Origin: an uncultured Collinsella sp.
GTDB taxonomy: Bacteria > Actinomycetota > Coriobacteriia > Coriobacteriales > Coriobacteriaceae
Reading direction: 5' to 3'
Assembly: GCA_905209455.1 (NCBI GenBank)
Contig: CAJLTA010000009.1
Location: 1 to 64,000 of the forward strand
DNA length: 64,000 nt
Shown here in pieces: positions 17,027-25,425 of the stretch. The notes beneath the pieces are model-generated. The model did no database searches, was not told the DNA's origin, and saw nothing but the letters and a program-made list of their open reading frames with translations. Numbering within the stretch: position 1 is the stretch's first letter; every line of letters starts with the position of its first letter. The position numbers and the translations under genes were made by a program.

Positions 17027-17749
17027 ATGAATGTAGAAACTGCGCAGCGGCTCGCCGACCTTCGCCGCAGCAAAGGCTTTAGTCAAGAAGGACTGGCACG
17101 AAAGCTGGGACTGTCGCGCCAGGCGGTCAGTAAATGGGAGCGCGCGGAGAGCTCGCCCGATACCGAGAACCTGATCTCGCTCGCCAAACTCTATGGTGTG
17201 AGCCTGGACGAGCTGCTCAATCCGAGCGACGAGATCGAGGACGATATCGAGTTTGAGAACGAGGACCGCGCTCGTCAGCGCGAGGCCGAGGCGGCAGAGC
17301 GCGCACGCACCCATGAGGCGGCGGCACGAGCTACCGAGGCGGCAACACAGGCGAGTGACGCCGCCGCCAAGGCGGCGCAGGCGGCAAGCTGGAGTGCGCA
17401 GGCTGCCAATGCGGCGACGGCTCAGGTGACGGGTACCGGTGCGGCTGGTCCGACTCCGGTGAAGGGTCCGTTCCAGTCATTCCCGTATTGGGCCGTGTGC
17501 TGGCTGCTGTTCTTTTTACTGATGTTCCTGTTTGGTGCCGGCCCCTTTGCTGCGCTGATCTTCTTCACGATTCCCATCTATCACTGGGTGGCGCGTGCAC
17601 TCGATGGCGATTGGGCGCGCGGGGATATTCAGGTTGGTCCGGCACCGGTGGCGGTCAGGGCCCAGGGGAAGGATACTTCTGCGGAACCTGATGCTGACGT
17701 GGCTACCGCGGCCACCGCTGAGCCATGTGCCAAAGAAGGTGACGAATGA
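17027..17749 (+). CDS. XRE-family regulator with membrane anchor
   Basis: The 240-residue protein has a Cro/C1 helix-turn-helix at residues 5-60 (SQEGLARKLGLSRQAVSKWE). An Ala/Glu-rich coiled segment follows (75-135), then a hydrophobic hairpin of two membrane spans (about 152-187), then a short cytosolic or extracytosolic tail. AGGAGG lies just before ATG; a frame open to 16778 is upstream noise. It overlaps the next gene by four bases (ATGA). A membrane-bound XRE regulator paired with a DUF4097 protein suggests envelope stress sensing, which is inferred. Confidence 0.85.
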   Translation: MNVETAQRLADLRRSKGFSQEGLARKLGLSRQAVSKWERAESSPDTENLISLAKLYGVSLDELLNPSDEIEDDIEFENEDRARQREAEAAERARTHEAAARATEAATQASDAAAKAAQAASWSAQAANAATAQVTGTGAAGPTPVKGPFQSFPYWAVCWLLFFLLMFLFGAGPFAALIFFTIPIYHWVARALDGDWARGDIQVGPAPVAVRAQGKDTSAEPDADVATAATAEPCAKEGDE

Positions 17750-18648
17750 TGAAGCTTTCGCATGAATCCAAGCTGCGCCTGGGCGTCGGCATCGGAGCGT
17801 TTGTACTGATTATCGGGCTTGTTTTTGGCGTTTCGCGGACTTTGATTCATTTTGATGGCCCGTGGGATTTCGACGATGTTATACCCGGCTTGTCCGGTAT
17901 GGACGATGTGGTTGATGACGACGATTTTATGAACGATGGCGGTAACTATTCCGCTCGGCCTCAGCAGCTTTCGTGTACGACCTTTGATGCCGATGAGTTT
18001 CGCTACCTCGATTTCGATATCGATGCGGCTACGGTGGACGTCAAGGTTATTGATGGTAACAAGGCTCGCGTTATCGAGCGGGGACGCGTTGCCAATGGTA
18101 TGGATGCCTCCAAGGCCGCGACGCAGAACATCGCATCCGTCGAGGACTCGACGCTCAAGGTTTCCCAGTTTGGAAGTGATGACGGTAAGGCAATCGATCG
18201 CTCAGTTACGGTCGAGCTGCCGCGCCGTGTTGCCGAACATCTGAAGGGAGTCAACGCGCACGTGGGCTCGGGTGATCTGCAGATTGCCGGTGTCACCTGT
18301 GATGGTTTCGACCTTTTCCTGGGTGCGGGAGATGTAGAGTTTGCGGGCAGCGTGACTGATGCGCTCAGTGCTGAGGTCGGTTCGGGCGATGTGACGTTCG
18401 AGCTCTACCAGGCCCCCGCGAAGTCGATGGACGTGAGTGTGGGCTCGGGCGATGTGGAGATGATGGTTCCGAACTCGACGGGCTTTAAGGCGAGCCTTAC
18501 CTTGGGCAGCGGCGACTTCGAGAGCGATTTCCTTCCGCTTGGCTACGACGGCGAGACCATTTTGAATCTTGAATTCGATAACGGCGATAAGTCTGCTACG
18601 TATCGTTTTGAGGTCGGTTCGGGCGACATGTCATTTAATTCAGAGTGA
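17746..18648 (+). CDS. DUF4097 beta-strand repeat membrane protein
   Basis: The 300-residue protein has one N-terminal membrane span (about residues 10-32) followed by an acidic linker (VVDDDDF). A C-terminal right-handed beta repeat is marked by recurrent glycine-rich turns: VGSGDL, LGAGDVEF, VGSGDVTF, VGSGDVEM, LGSGDFES and VGSGDMSF. That is the DUF4097 (adhesin-like) pattern. The domain probably faces outside. It overlaps the XRE gene by 4 bp and is probably its partner or target. Confidence 0.85.
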   Translation: MMKLSHESKLRLGVGIGAFVLIIGLVFGVSRTLIHFDGPWDFDDVIPGLSGMDDVVDDDDFMNDGGNYSARPQQLSCTTFDADEFRYLDFDIDAATVDVKVIDGNKARVIERGRVANGMDASKAATQNIASVEDSTLKVSQFGSDDGKAIDRSVTVELPRRVAEHLKGVNAHVGSGDLQIAGVTCDGFDLFLGAGDVEFAGSVTDALSAEVGSGDVTFELYQAPAKSMDVSVGSGDVEMMVPNSTGFKASLTLGSGDFESDFLPLGYDGETILNLEFDNGDKSATYRFEVGSGDMSFNSE

Positions 18649-18695
18649 CGGGCGGTTATCGAAGACTTATATACCATAGCTGCGCTGTTTGATGG

Positions 18696-18735
18696 AGGCG
18701 TCGGAGCCGTGACGGGCTCCGACGCCTTTGCCTTT
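18696..18735 (+). terminator. Terminator of the XRE-DUF4097 operon
   Basis: GGCGTCGGAGCC and GGCTCCGACGCC pair perfectly and are followed by TTTGCCTTT, upstream of elp3. Confidence 0.75.
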
Positions 18736-18746
18736 ACAATGGGGTC

Positions 18747-20654
18747 ATGGAACAGATTATCTTGAACATACTCGAGGCTCTGCGTCGCGGCGAGACCGTG
18801 GACGACAAAGCGCTCGTCAAACTGATACATGCCGAGGCGCGCCGTGAGGGTGCCGACAAACGCGATTTGGCCAAGCGCCGTCTGCTGCCGTTCTACCAGC
18901 GGGTAAAACGTGAGGAGCCGGCTCGTTGGGCTGGGTGGAATGTCGATGCCGAGCTGGAACGTCGACTGCTGCAGGTGCTGCGTATGAAGCCTCGTCGCAC
19001 GGCTTCGGGCGTGGCGACCATTACCGTTATCACCAAGCCCTGGCCATGCTCGGGCGATTGCCTGTTTTGTCCCAACGATCTGCGCATGCCCAAAAGCTAC
19101 CTGCACGCCGAGCCGGCGTGCGCCCGTGCGGAGCAAAATTGCTTTGACCCGTATCTGCAGGTGAGCGCTCGTCTGACCGCGCTTTCGCAGATGGGGCACG
19201 CAACCGATAAGATTGAGCTCATCGTGCTCGGTGGCACCTGGAGCGACTATCCGCAAGGGTATCAGACGTGGTTTATGTCGGAGCTTTTCCGTGCGCTCAA
19301 TGACGATGCCGTCGCCGGCGTGGCGGCCAACCCCATGCTGGCGCGTCCGGGCATCAGCCGTGCCGAGGCGGGGCGCCTGCTCGATGACGCTCCCGCCGAT
19401 GCGCTGCCGCCGGTGGTAACAGAGCGCCGCGAGCGCTATCGGGTTGCCGGCATTGCGACAGACGAGGCTGAGCTTGCTGCTGGCGTTGCCGACGAGCAGG
19501 AGCGTGTGGATGCTGCCGTGGGCGGCTACAACCGCGCGGTGCGTCGTCTGTACGGCCCTGGTACGCCGTGGGGCGAGGTTGCCAAGTGGCAGACGGCAAC
19601 GATGGAGGAACTTGAGCGTCAGCAGCGCATCAACGAGACGGCGAAGCATCGCGTGGTGGGGCTCGTTATCGAGACGCGCCCCGATGCCGTAACGCCGCAG
19701 GCGCTTACGCTCATCCGCCGCCTGGGCTGCACCAAGATCCAGATGGGTATTCAGAGTCTCGACCAACATTTGCTCGATATCAACGAGCGTCGTATTTCGG
19801 TGGCGCAGATCGAGCGGGCGTTTTCGCTTGCGCGCCTGTTTGGCTTTAAGATCCACGCGCATTTTATGCTTAACTTGCTGGGCGCCACGCCCGAGGGGGA
19901 CAAGCGCGACTACGAACGCTTTATGACCGAAGGGGCCTTTATGCCCGACGAGGTCAAGGTTTACCCGTGTGCGCTCATCGAGGGCTCGCGTCTGGTGGGC
20001 TGCTACGAGCGCGGCGAGTGGCGTCCCTATACCGAGGAAGAGCTGCTCGATGTGCTGGCCGACGACATCGTGGTGACGCCGGCGTTCTGCCGCATCAGTC
20101 GCATGATCCGCGACTTTAGTTCCGACGACATCATGGTGGGCAACAAGAAACCCAACCTGCGTCAGCTCGTCGAAAACCGCTTGGCCGCTCGGGGTGACGG
20201 TGCGACGGTGCGCGAGATTCGCTATCGCGAGATCAGCACGGCGGGTGCCGACTTGGATGAGCTATCTCTTGATGAGGAGGTGGCGTACGAGACGCCGGTG
20301 ACGCACGAGTGCTTTTTGCAGTGGGTGACGCCGCAGGGCAAGATCGCGGGCTTTTTGCGGTTGTCGCTGCCCGACCATTCGTTTATTGCCGCGCATGCGG
20401 ACGAGTTGCTGACGATGCCGGACGAGGCGATGATTCGCGAGGTACACGTGTATGGCATGGCGGCGCGCGTGGGGTATCAAGGCCAGGCGGCCCAGCACCA
20501 TGGGTTGGGGCGTCTGCTCGTAGAGCGTGCGTGCGAGATTGCCCGGGATGCGGGTTATACGCGCATCAACGTGATCAGCGCGATTGGTACGCGCGAGTAC
20601 TATCGCCATTTGGGTTTTTACGATCATGGACTCTATCTGCAAAAGGAGCTCTAG
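18747..20654 (+). CDS. elp3: Elp3-like tRNA uridine-34 acetyltransferase / radical SAM enzyme
   Basis: The 635-residue protein combines a radical SAM domain and a C-terminal GNAT acetyltransferase, as in Elongator subunit Elp3. The cluster motif reads PCSGDCLFCPND near residue 98. It is followed by the family segments GGTWSDYP, ETRPDAVTP and GIQSLDQ. The GNAT region (about 480-635) contains RVGYQGQAAQHHGLGRLLVE and the YYRHLGF ending. Single-protein Elp3 enzymes make cm5U34 from acetyl-CoA and SAM. The ATG follows a weak GGGG site just past a terminator. The next gene begins directly after its stop codon. Confidence 0.92.
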   Translation: MEQIILNILEALRRGETVDDKALVKLIHAEARREGADKRDLAKRRLLPFYQRVKREEPARWAGWNVDAELERRLLQVLRMKPRRTASGVATITVITKPWPCSGDCLFCPNDLRMPKSYLHAEPACARAEQNCFDPYLQVSARLTALSQMGHATDKIELIVLGGTWSDYPQGYQTWFMSELFRALNDDAVAGVAANPMLARPGISRAEAGRLLDDAPADALPPVVTERRERYRVAGIATDEAELAAGVADEQERVDAAVGGYNRAVRRLYGPGTPWGEVAKWQTATMEELERQQRINETAKHRVVGLVIETRPDAVTPQALTLIRRLGCTKIQMGIQSLDQHLLDINERRISVAQIERAFSLARLFGFKIHAHFMLNLLGATPEGDKRDYERFMTEGAFMPDEVKVYPCALIEGSRLVGCYERGEWRPYTEEELLDVLADDIVVTPAFCRISRMIRDFSSDDIMVGNKKPNLRQLVENRLAARGDGATVREIRYREISTAGADLDELSLDEEVAYETPVTHECFLQWVTPQGKIAGFLRLSLPDHSFIAAHADELLTMPDEAMIREVHVYGMAARVGYQGQAAQHHGLGRLLVERACEIARDAGYTRINVISAIGTREYYRHLGFYDHGLYLQKEL

Positions 20655-21533
20655 ATGAACAAGCCGAGTGTTTCTGCTGGCGTCGTTGCCGGCGTTGCCC
20701 TGGGAGCCGCGGCGCTTGGTGCGGCCGCCGTCGCTGTTCGTGCTGCCTGTCTGCAGGTTGCGCGAACCCGCAATGGGTTGGCGCGTGTGAAACGCGTGCA
20801 CGATGGGGACGGCGATGAGATTCGCGTGTTGGTGCAAGGCGGCGTCTACCAAAGCGCAAGCTACGTTGGTGAGCGTTGGGCGGAGCCCGTCTTTGCGTAC
20901 TATCGTGCGTTTGACGACGTGTTTGAGTCCGAGGATGCGATGCACGATGCTTATGGTCACGGCATCAACCGCATGCTTGTGCTGGGTGGCGGCGGGTTTG
21001 CCTATCCTAAGTTCGCGCTGATGTCGCACGAGGGCTTGCGCATGGACGTCATCGAGTATGACGGAGAGATTACGCGCCTGGCGCGCCGCTGGTTTTACCT
21101 AGACGAGCTGGAGCGCGCGGCGGGCGATCGCCTGCGGGTGATAACCGCTGAGGCTCGCTCGTATTTGGGTGTGACGAGCGTGGGCCATCGTCGCTACGAC
21201 GTGGTCGTGAGCGATTGCTTTGGCGGTGCCGAGCCCGTACGCGAGCTGGCGACGGTTGAGGCATTGCGTTTGGTGCGGGGCAGCCTAAATGTCGGTGGCG
21301 TCTACGTTGCCAATATCGTGAGTGCAAACGAGGGGAGCGATGTGACGTTCCTGCGCGACTGTGCCGCCACGGCGCTTGAGGTGTTCGACCATGCTTGGGT
21401 GGTCCCATGTGGCGATGCAGAGTTCGGCGGCGAGGAGAACTACCTGCTCATCGCCAGCGACGGCAACTACGCCTTTGCCGAAGCCGTGCCCTTCGACACC
21501 GACTTCCTCGGCACCGTTCTTCACGACAAATAG
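20655..21533 (+). CDS. Spermidine-synthase-like methyltransferase-fold protein
   Basis: The 292-residue protein starts with a hydrophobic segment (about residues 8-32, Ala/Gly/Val-rich) that could anchor it. A spermidine synthase-like Rossmann domain follows: MLVLGGGGFAYPKF, the acidic VIEYDGEITRLARRWF, and YDVVVSDCFGGAEP. Aminopropyl-transfer specificity cannot be concluded. Many such proteins are orphan methyltransferase-like enzymes. ATG directly follows the elp3 stop, so translation is probably coupled. Confidence 0.75.
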   Translation: MNKPSVSAGVVAGVALGAAALGAAAVAVRAACLQVARTRNGLARVKRVHDGDGDEIRVLVQGGVYQSASYVGERWAEPVFAYYRAFDDVFESEDAMHDAYGHGINRMLVLGGGGFAYPKFALMSHEGLRMDVIEYDGEITRLARRWFYLDELERAAGDRLRVITAEARSYLGVTSVGHRRYDVVVSDCFGGAEPVRELATVEALRLVRGSLNVGGVYVANIVSANEGSDVTFLRDCAATALEVFDHAWVVPCGDAEFGGEENYLLIASDGNYAFAEAVPFDTDFLGTVLHDK

Positions 21534-21559
21534 GTCTCCCCGTCCCAAAAAGACTGGTC

Positions 21560-24004
21560 TTAGGCGTGGTCGCGCCAGCCGAGAACGCGCTGCTTCATGT
21601 CTTCGATGTCGAGCACGCCTTCGGCAAAGCCTTTGCGCACGAGCTCTTCTGGAACGAATTCGTCGTACCGATCAAAGTAAGGCACCTCGCCGGGATAGAC
21701 GAGGTCGATGGGGTCGAAGTCTTTCTCGGCTTCGGCGGCGAGCACTTCAAAGAACGTCTCCTCGTCGGCCTTCATCTTAAACTGCATAAAGTACGGGCGT
21801 GACGGGTCGAGTCCGCGAAGGCCCAACTCAGCGGCGCATTTAATCTTGAGCATGCGCTCGAGCGCCAAAAAGGCGTAGCTGCCCAACCAGGGGAAGAGCA
21901 CCCAGGTGTCGCCGCCCAGGTTAATGAGCGGCTTGGTCCCCGCGCCCGAAATCTCGGCCGTATGGCGAGCCTGCGCCAAGCGGGCCCGTGCGTTACCCAT
22001 CAGGTACGGATACGCCGCGTGCTCGTTGAGCGCCTTGCGCATACGCTCGAGTACGTGTGTATTGATGTCGCCGGGGCAGTCGCCAAAGTAGGCCGGCACC
22101 CGGCCCTTGACCTGCGTGGCAAAGACGGTGTGACGCTTCCAGTCCACTTCCTCGACAATCCAGCAATGGCCGGCGATGGCAATGCGCTCACCGGGCGGGG
22201 GCGGGTTGACAATCGTGCCCAGCTCGGCCGATTCGCTGCGAACGGTGAACTCCTCGTTTTCCTGGAACACGGCGTAGAACTTAAAGTTGTTGATGATGCG
22301 CTCGCCCGCGAGACCCACGATGAGCCCGCCGCCCTCGGTGACTTGGATATGGTCGATCTTAATGAGGTGACGCAGCAACACGCGATAGTCATCGGCCGAG
22401 ATGCGATGGAAATAGCTGAGTGTGAGCACGCGCTGGGCAAGCTCTGCCGGCGTGAGTTCGCCGGTGCTGGCAAGCGTCGACATAGTCTGGTGGTAGAGCA
22501 GGCTGTAGGGGAGTCGATCGAGCTCGGGCGGCTCGACCCACTTTTCCTCGCGATAGAGTTGTACGAGCGCGATGCCCTGCAGGAGCTTCCACGGAATGGT
22601 CTCGGGCATCATCGTGCGCGGCTCGGGTTCCTCCTCGCGCATGACAAACCACATCTCGGGCGGAAGATCGCGGCGCCCCGTGCGGCCCATTCGCTGCAAA
22701 AAGGAGCTGACGGTAAACGGCGCGTCGATCTGAAACGCACGCTCCAGACGGCCGATATCGATACCGAGTTCCAGCGTGGAGGTGGTGACGGTTGTCTGTG
22801 CCTGCTCCTCATCGCGCATGAGTTCCTCGGCCGTTTCGCGCAGCGATGCCGAAAGATTGCCATGGTGGATGAGAAAACGGTCGGGCTCGTGCCGGCTCTC
22901 GCAGTAGCTGCGCAGCATGGAGCACACGGCCTCTGCCTCCTCGCGCGAGTTGGCAAAGACCAGGCACTTGCGCCCGCGGGTGTGTTCAAAGATATAGCCC
23001 ATGCCGGGATCGGCGTTTTCGGGCGCGGTGTCGGTGGGGTTGAGGAGCGCCTGCTCATCGGCCCGGGGGATATCGACTTCGCCCTCGGGGGCCGAAGAAG
23101 TGCGACGGTCTTTGGGAGCGGCCTTGCCCCGTGCCCGCTCACGACGTTGACGGCGTTCCTCCTGTGTAAGCTGTCCGCTGTGGCGCACGTCTTGGGCGCC
23201 AGCCGGCAGCGCCGCGGGCGCCGCCGGCTCAATACGCTCGCAAGCAAGCATCTCGGCTTCTTGTGGACCCGTGCTCTCGAATCCCCGCTGCTGTGCCTGG
23301 GGACCCGAGTTGTAGAAGTGCTCCATGGAGATGCGCCACACGCGGCGCGGTTCCTCAAAGCGGGGGATGATGCAATCGCGTCCTGTTCCCTGTGAGAGAA
23401 AGGCGCCCGTGCGCTCGGGGTCGCCGATGGTGGCAGAAAGGCCGATGCGGCGGGGCTGCACGCCCGCCATGCGCGAGAGGCGCTCGATAAGACAGAGCGT
23501 CTGCCCGCCGCGGTCGCCGCGCATGAGCGAATGGACCTCGTCGATGACGACGTAGCGCAGATCGCAGAACATGCGCGGAATCGCCATGTGCTTATGGATC
23601 AGGAGCGCCTCGAGCGATTCAGGCGTAATCTGTAGGATGCCGCTCGGCTTTTTGATGAGTTTTGCCTTGTGTGATTGTGAGACATCGCCATGCCAGTGCC
23701 AGACGGGGATATCGGCCTCTTCGCACAGGTCGTTGAGGCGGACGAATTGGTCGTTGATGAGCGCTTTGAGGGGGCCGATGTAGAGGGCGCCCACGCTTGC
23801 GGGCGGGTTCTCCCAAAACTCGGTCAGGATGGGAAAGAAGGCCGCCTCGGTTTTGCCGGAAGCCGTGGATGCCGTCAGGAGCACATTGTCCTGCGTGTTA
23901 AAGATGGCATCTGCCGCCGCAACCTGGATGGAGCGCAAGCTCTCCCAATCGTGGGAGTAGATGAAGTCTTGGATAAACGGGGCGTAGCGGTCAAAGGCGT
24001 TCAC
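21560..24004 (-). CDS. sngC: Lhr-like DEAD/DEAH helicase, probable Shango SngC
   Basis: This SF2 helicase of about 814 residues has Walker A TASTASGKTE (44-53), DEVH (155-158), SATIGD, and the helicase C-terminal motif QRMGRTGRR. A charged linker (about 270-330) separates the two core lobes. The C-terminal part, with IAGHCWIVEEVDWKRHTVF, resembles the Lhr core and the BrxHI helicase of BREX type 2. The start is GTG with AAAGGAG five bases upstream; an ATG ten codons earlier lacks a site. It is the last gene of a TerB_N-ATPase-helicase operon, the gene set of Shango. Confidence 0.82.
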   Translation of the reverse strand: MNAFDRYAPFIQDFIYSHDWESLRSIQVAAADAIFNTQDNVLLTASTASGKTEAAFFPILTEFWENPPASVGALYIGPLKALINDQFVRLNDLCEEADIPVWHWHGDVSQSHKAKLIKKPSGILQITPESLEALLIHKHMAIPRMFCDLRYVVIDEVHSLMRGDRGGQTLCLIERLSRMAGVQPRRIGLSATIGDPERTGAFLSQGTGRDCIIPRFEEPRRVWRISMEHFYNSGPQAQQRGFESTGPQEAEMLACERIEPAAPAALPAGAQDVRHSGQLTQEERRQRRERARGKAAPKDRRTSSAPEGEVDIPRADEQALLNPTDTAPENADPGMGYIFEHTRGRKCLVFANSREEAEAVCSMLRSYCESRHEPDRFLIHHGNLSASLRETAEELMRDEEQAQTTVTTSTLELGIDIGRLERAFQIDAPFTVSSFLQRMGRTGRRDLPPEMWFVMREEEPEPRTMMPETIPWKLLQGIALVQLYREEKWVEPPELDRLPYSLLYHQTMSTLASTGELTPAELAQRVLTLSYFHRISADDYRVLLRHLIKIDHIQVTEGGGLIVGLAGERIINNFKFYAVFQENEEFTVRSESAELGTIVNPPPPGERIAIAGHCWIVEEVDWKRHTVFATQVKGRVPAYFGDCPGDINTHVLERMRKALNEHAAYPYLMGNARARLAQARHTAEISGAGTKPLINLGGDTWVLFPWLGSYAFLALERMLKIKCAAELGLRGLDPSRPYFMQFKMKADEETFFEVLAAEAEKDFDPIDLVYPGEVPYFDRYDEFVPEELVRKGFAEGVLDIEDMKQRVLGWRDHA

Positions 24005-24087
24005 GGGGCCTCCTTTCAAAAGCGAATCTCTCAACGCGGCGGGCAGTGGCTTGCTGCATTACTGCTTCAACGTTTGCCCAGATAGAG

Positions 24088-24120
24088 CCTGCCAAAATAA
24101 ACCTGTCCCTTTTTGGCAGG
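24088..24120. repeat. REP-like hairpin (GGGACAGG type) inside the sng operon
   Basis: CCTGCCAAAA and TTTTGGCAGG form a perfect 10-bp stem around a loop that reads AGGGACAGGTTTA on the minus strand. It lies immediately after the ATPase stop and before the helicase gene. It has the same core as the hairpin at 9961. Confidence 0.75.
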
Positions 24121-25425
24121 TTAGATGGTGAATTCGGCGAAGTTACGGTCGCCGCCTGCGGTATCGGTGTCGCCTGTTGCGGCTGCCGGCGCCAGCGCGT
24201 CGCCGCCGACGCTTTGCAGCAGCTCGGCCACGTTGGCGTCGGGGTTTTGGCATAGGATGTCGAGCAGCTCGATAAAGTCACGAATGACTTCACGCGGCGT
24301 CAGATGCGTGTCGGCTCCCACGCGACCGAACTCGATCTTGAGGAAGTTCACCAAGTCGTTCTCGGTAAGCGTGGGCGTCCAGCCAAAGTAGCCGGCGTGA
24401 ATTTGCATGAGTTTTTCGATCAGCACCAGCAGCTCCTCGTAGGTGAGTGGCTGCAGACGGATGATGGGCGCGAGCATGTCCTTAAGGTCCTCGCGCGCAA
24501 AGCGACCCTGAGCGAGTCGGCTGCGCAGAGCCTCGTAGGAGAACACGCCGCGGCGGCGGTCTTCGATGGAGGTTGGCGTGCCGCCCATAATCATGCCCAG
24601 ATACTGCGCCTTGCCCTGGAGTGTGTCGTTGTACATGGTCAGGATTTTCTCGTAGTTGTACTGGCGCGTGATGGCGTTGGGAATCTTATACAGATTCACG
24701 AGCTCGTCGATGAGCACCAACATACCCTTGTAGCCGCTGCAGACCAAAAAACGCGCGATGAGCTTAACGTAGTCGTACCAGTCGTCGTCGCTGATGATGG
24801 TCGAGGAGCCCAGCTCGGCGCGAGCCTCGCTCTTGGTACGGTATTCGCCGCGGATCCATTTGGTCACGCGGCTCATGGCTTCTTCGTCGCCCTCGGATAC
24901 GGCCGTGCGATAGCGGCGGAGCATGCGGGTGAAGTCGAAGCCGTGGACCATTTCCTCGAGCGGGGCCAGTTGGGCATTGACGACCGACTCGTCGACGTCG
25001 GCGCACGAGGTGACCCAGCGATCAAGAATAAGGTTGAGCGCACCGCCCTCGGGGCGCGTCTTGGTCGATATATTGCGTATGAGCTCGCGGTAGGTGGCAA
25101 GGCCCTGCCCCTGCCCGCCCTGCAGACGGCGCTCGGGGGACAAGTCTGCATCGGCGACGACGAATCCCTCGCCCATGGCATGCGTTCGGATGGTTTGGAG
25201 CAAAAAGCTCTTGCCGGCGCCGTAGCGACCGACCAGGAAGCGGAAGCTCGCCCCACCGTCGGCGATGAGACTCAGATCGGTGAGCAGGGCGCGGATCTCG
25301 ACCTCGCGCCCTACGGTAATGTAGGGAAGGCCGATGCGCGGGACCACGCCGCCCTTGAGCGAGTTGAGAATGACGGCAGCGACGCGCTTGGGCACGCGGG
25401 GTGCTGCGGATGCGGTATCACACAT
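24121..25425 (-). CDS. sngB: BREX/BrxD-type P-loop ATPase (DUF2791), probable Shango SngB
   Basis: The 434-residue AAA-like ATPase has Walker A VGRYGAGKSF at residues 65-74, a DDDWYDYVKLIARFL segment, and Walker B MLVLIDEL at 235-242. FLVGRYGAGKSFLLQTIR and the surrounding order match the BREX-system ATP-binding domain family (DUF2791, BrxD). It overlaps the TerB_N gene by eight bases, which indicates tight co-translation. In Shango this subunit is needed for defence; its exact task is unknown to me. Confidence 0.85.
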   Translation of the reverse strand: MCDTASAAPRVPKRVAAVILNSLKGGVVPRIGLPYITVGREVEIRALLTDLSLIADGGASFRFLVGRYGAGKSFLLQTIRTHAMGEGFVVADADLSPERRLQGGQGQGLATYRELIRNISTKTRPEGGALNLILDRWVTSCADVDESVVNAQLAPLEEMVHGFDFTRMLRRYRTAVSEGDEEAMSRVTKWIRGEYRTKSEARAELGSSTIISDDDWYDYVKLIARFLVCSGYKGMLVLIDELVNLYKIPNAITRQYNYEKILTMYNDTLQGKAQYLGMIMGGTPTSIEDRRRGVFSYEALRSRLAQGRFAREDLKDMLAPIIRLQPLTYEELLVLIEKLMQIHAGYFGWTPTLTENDLVNFLKIEFGRVGADTHLTPREVIRDFIELLDILCQNPDANVAELLQSVGGDALAPAAATGDTDTAGGDRNFAEFTI

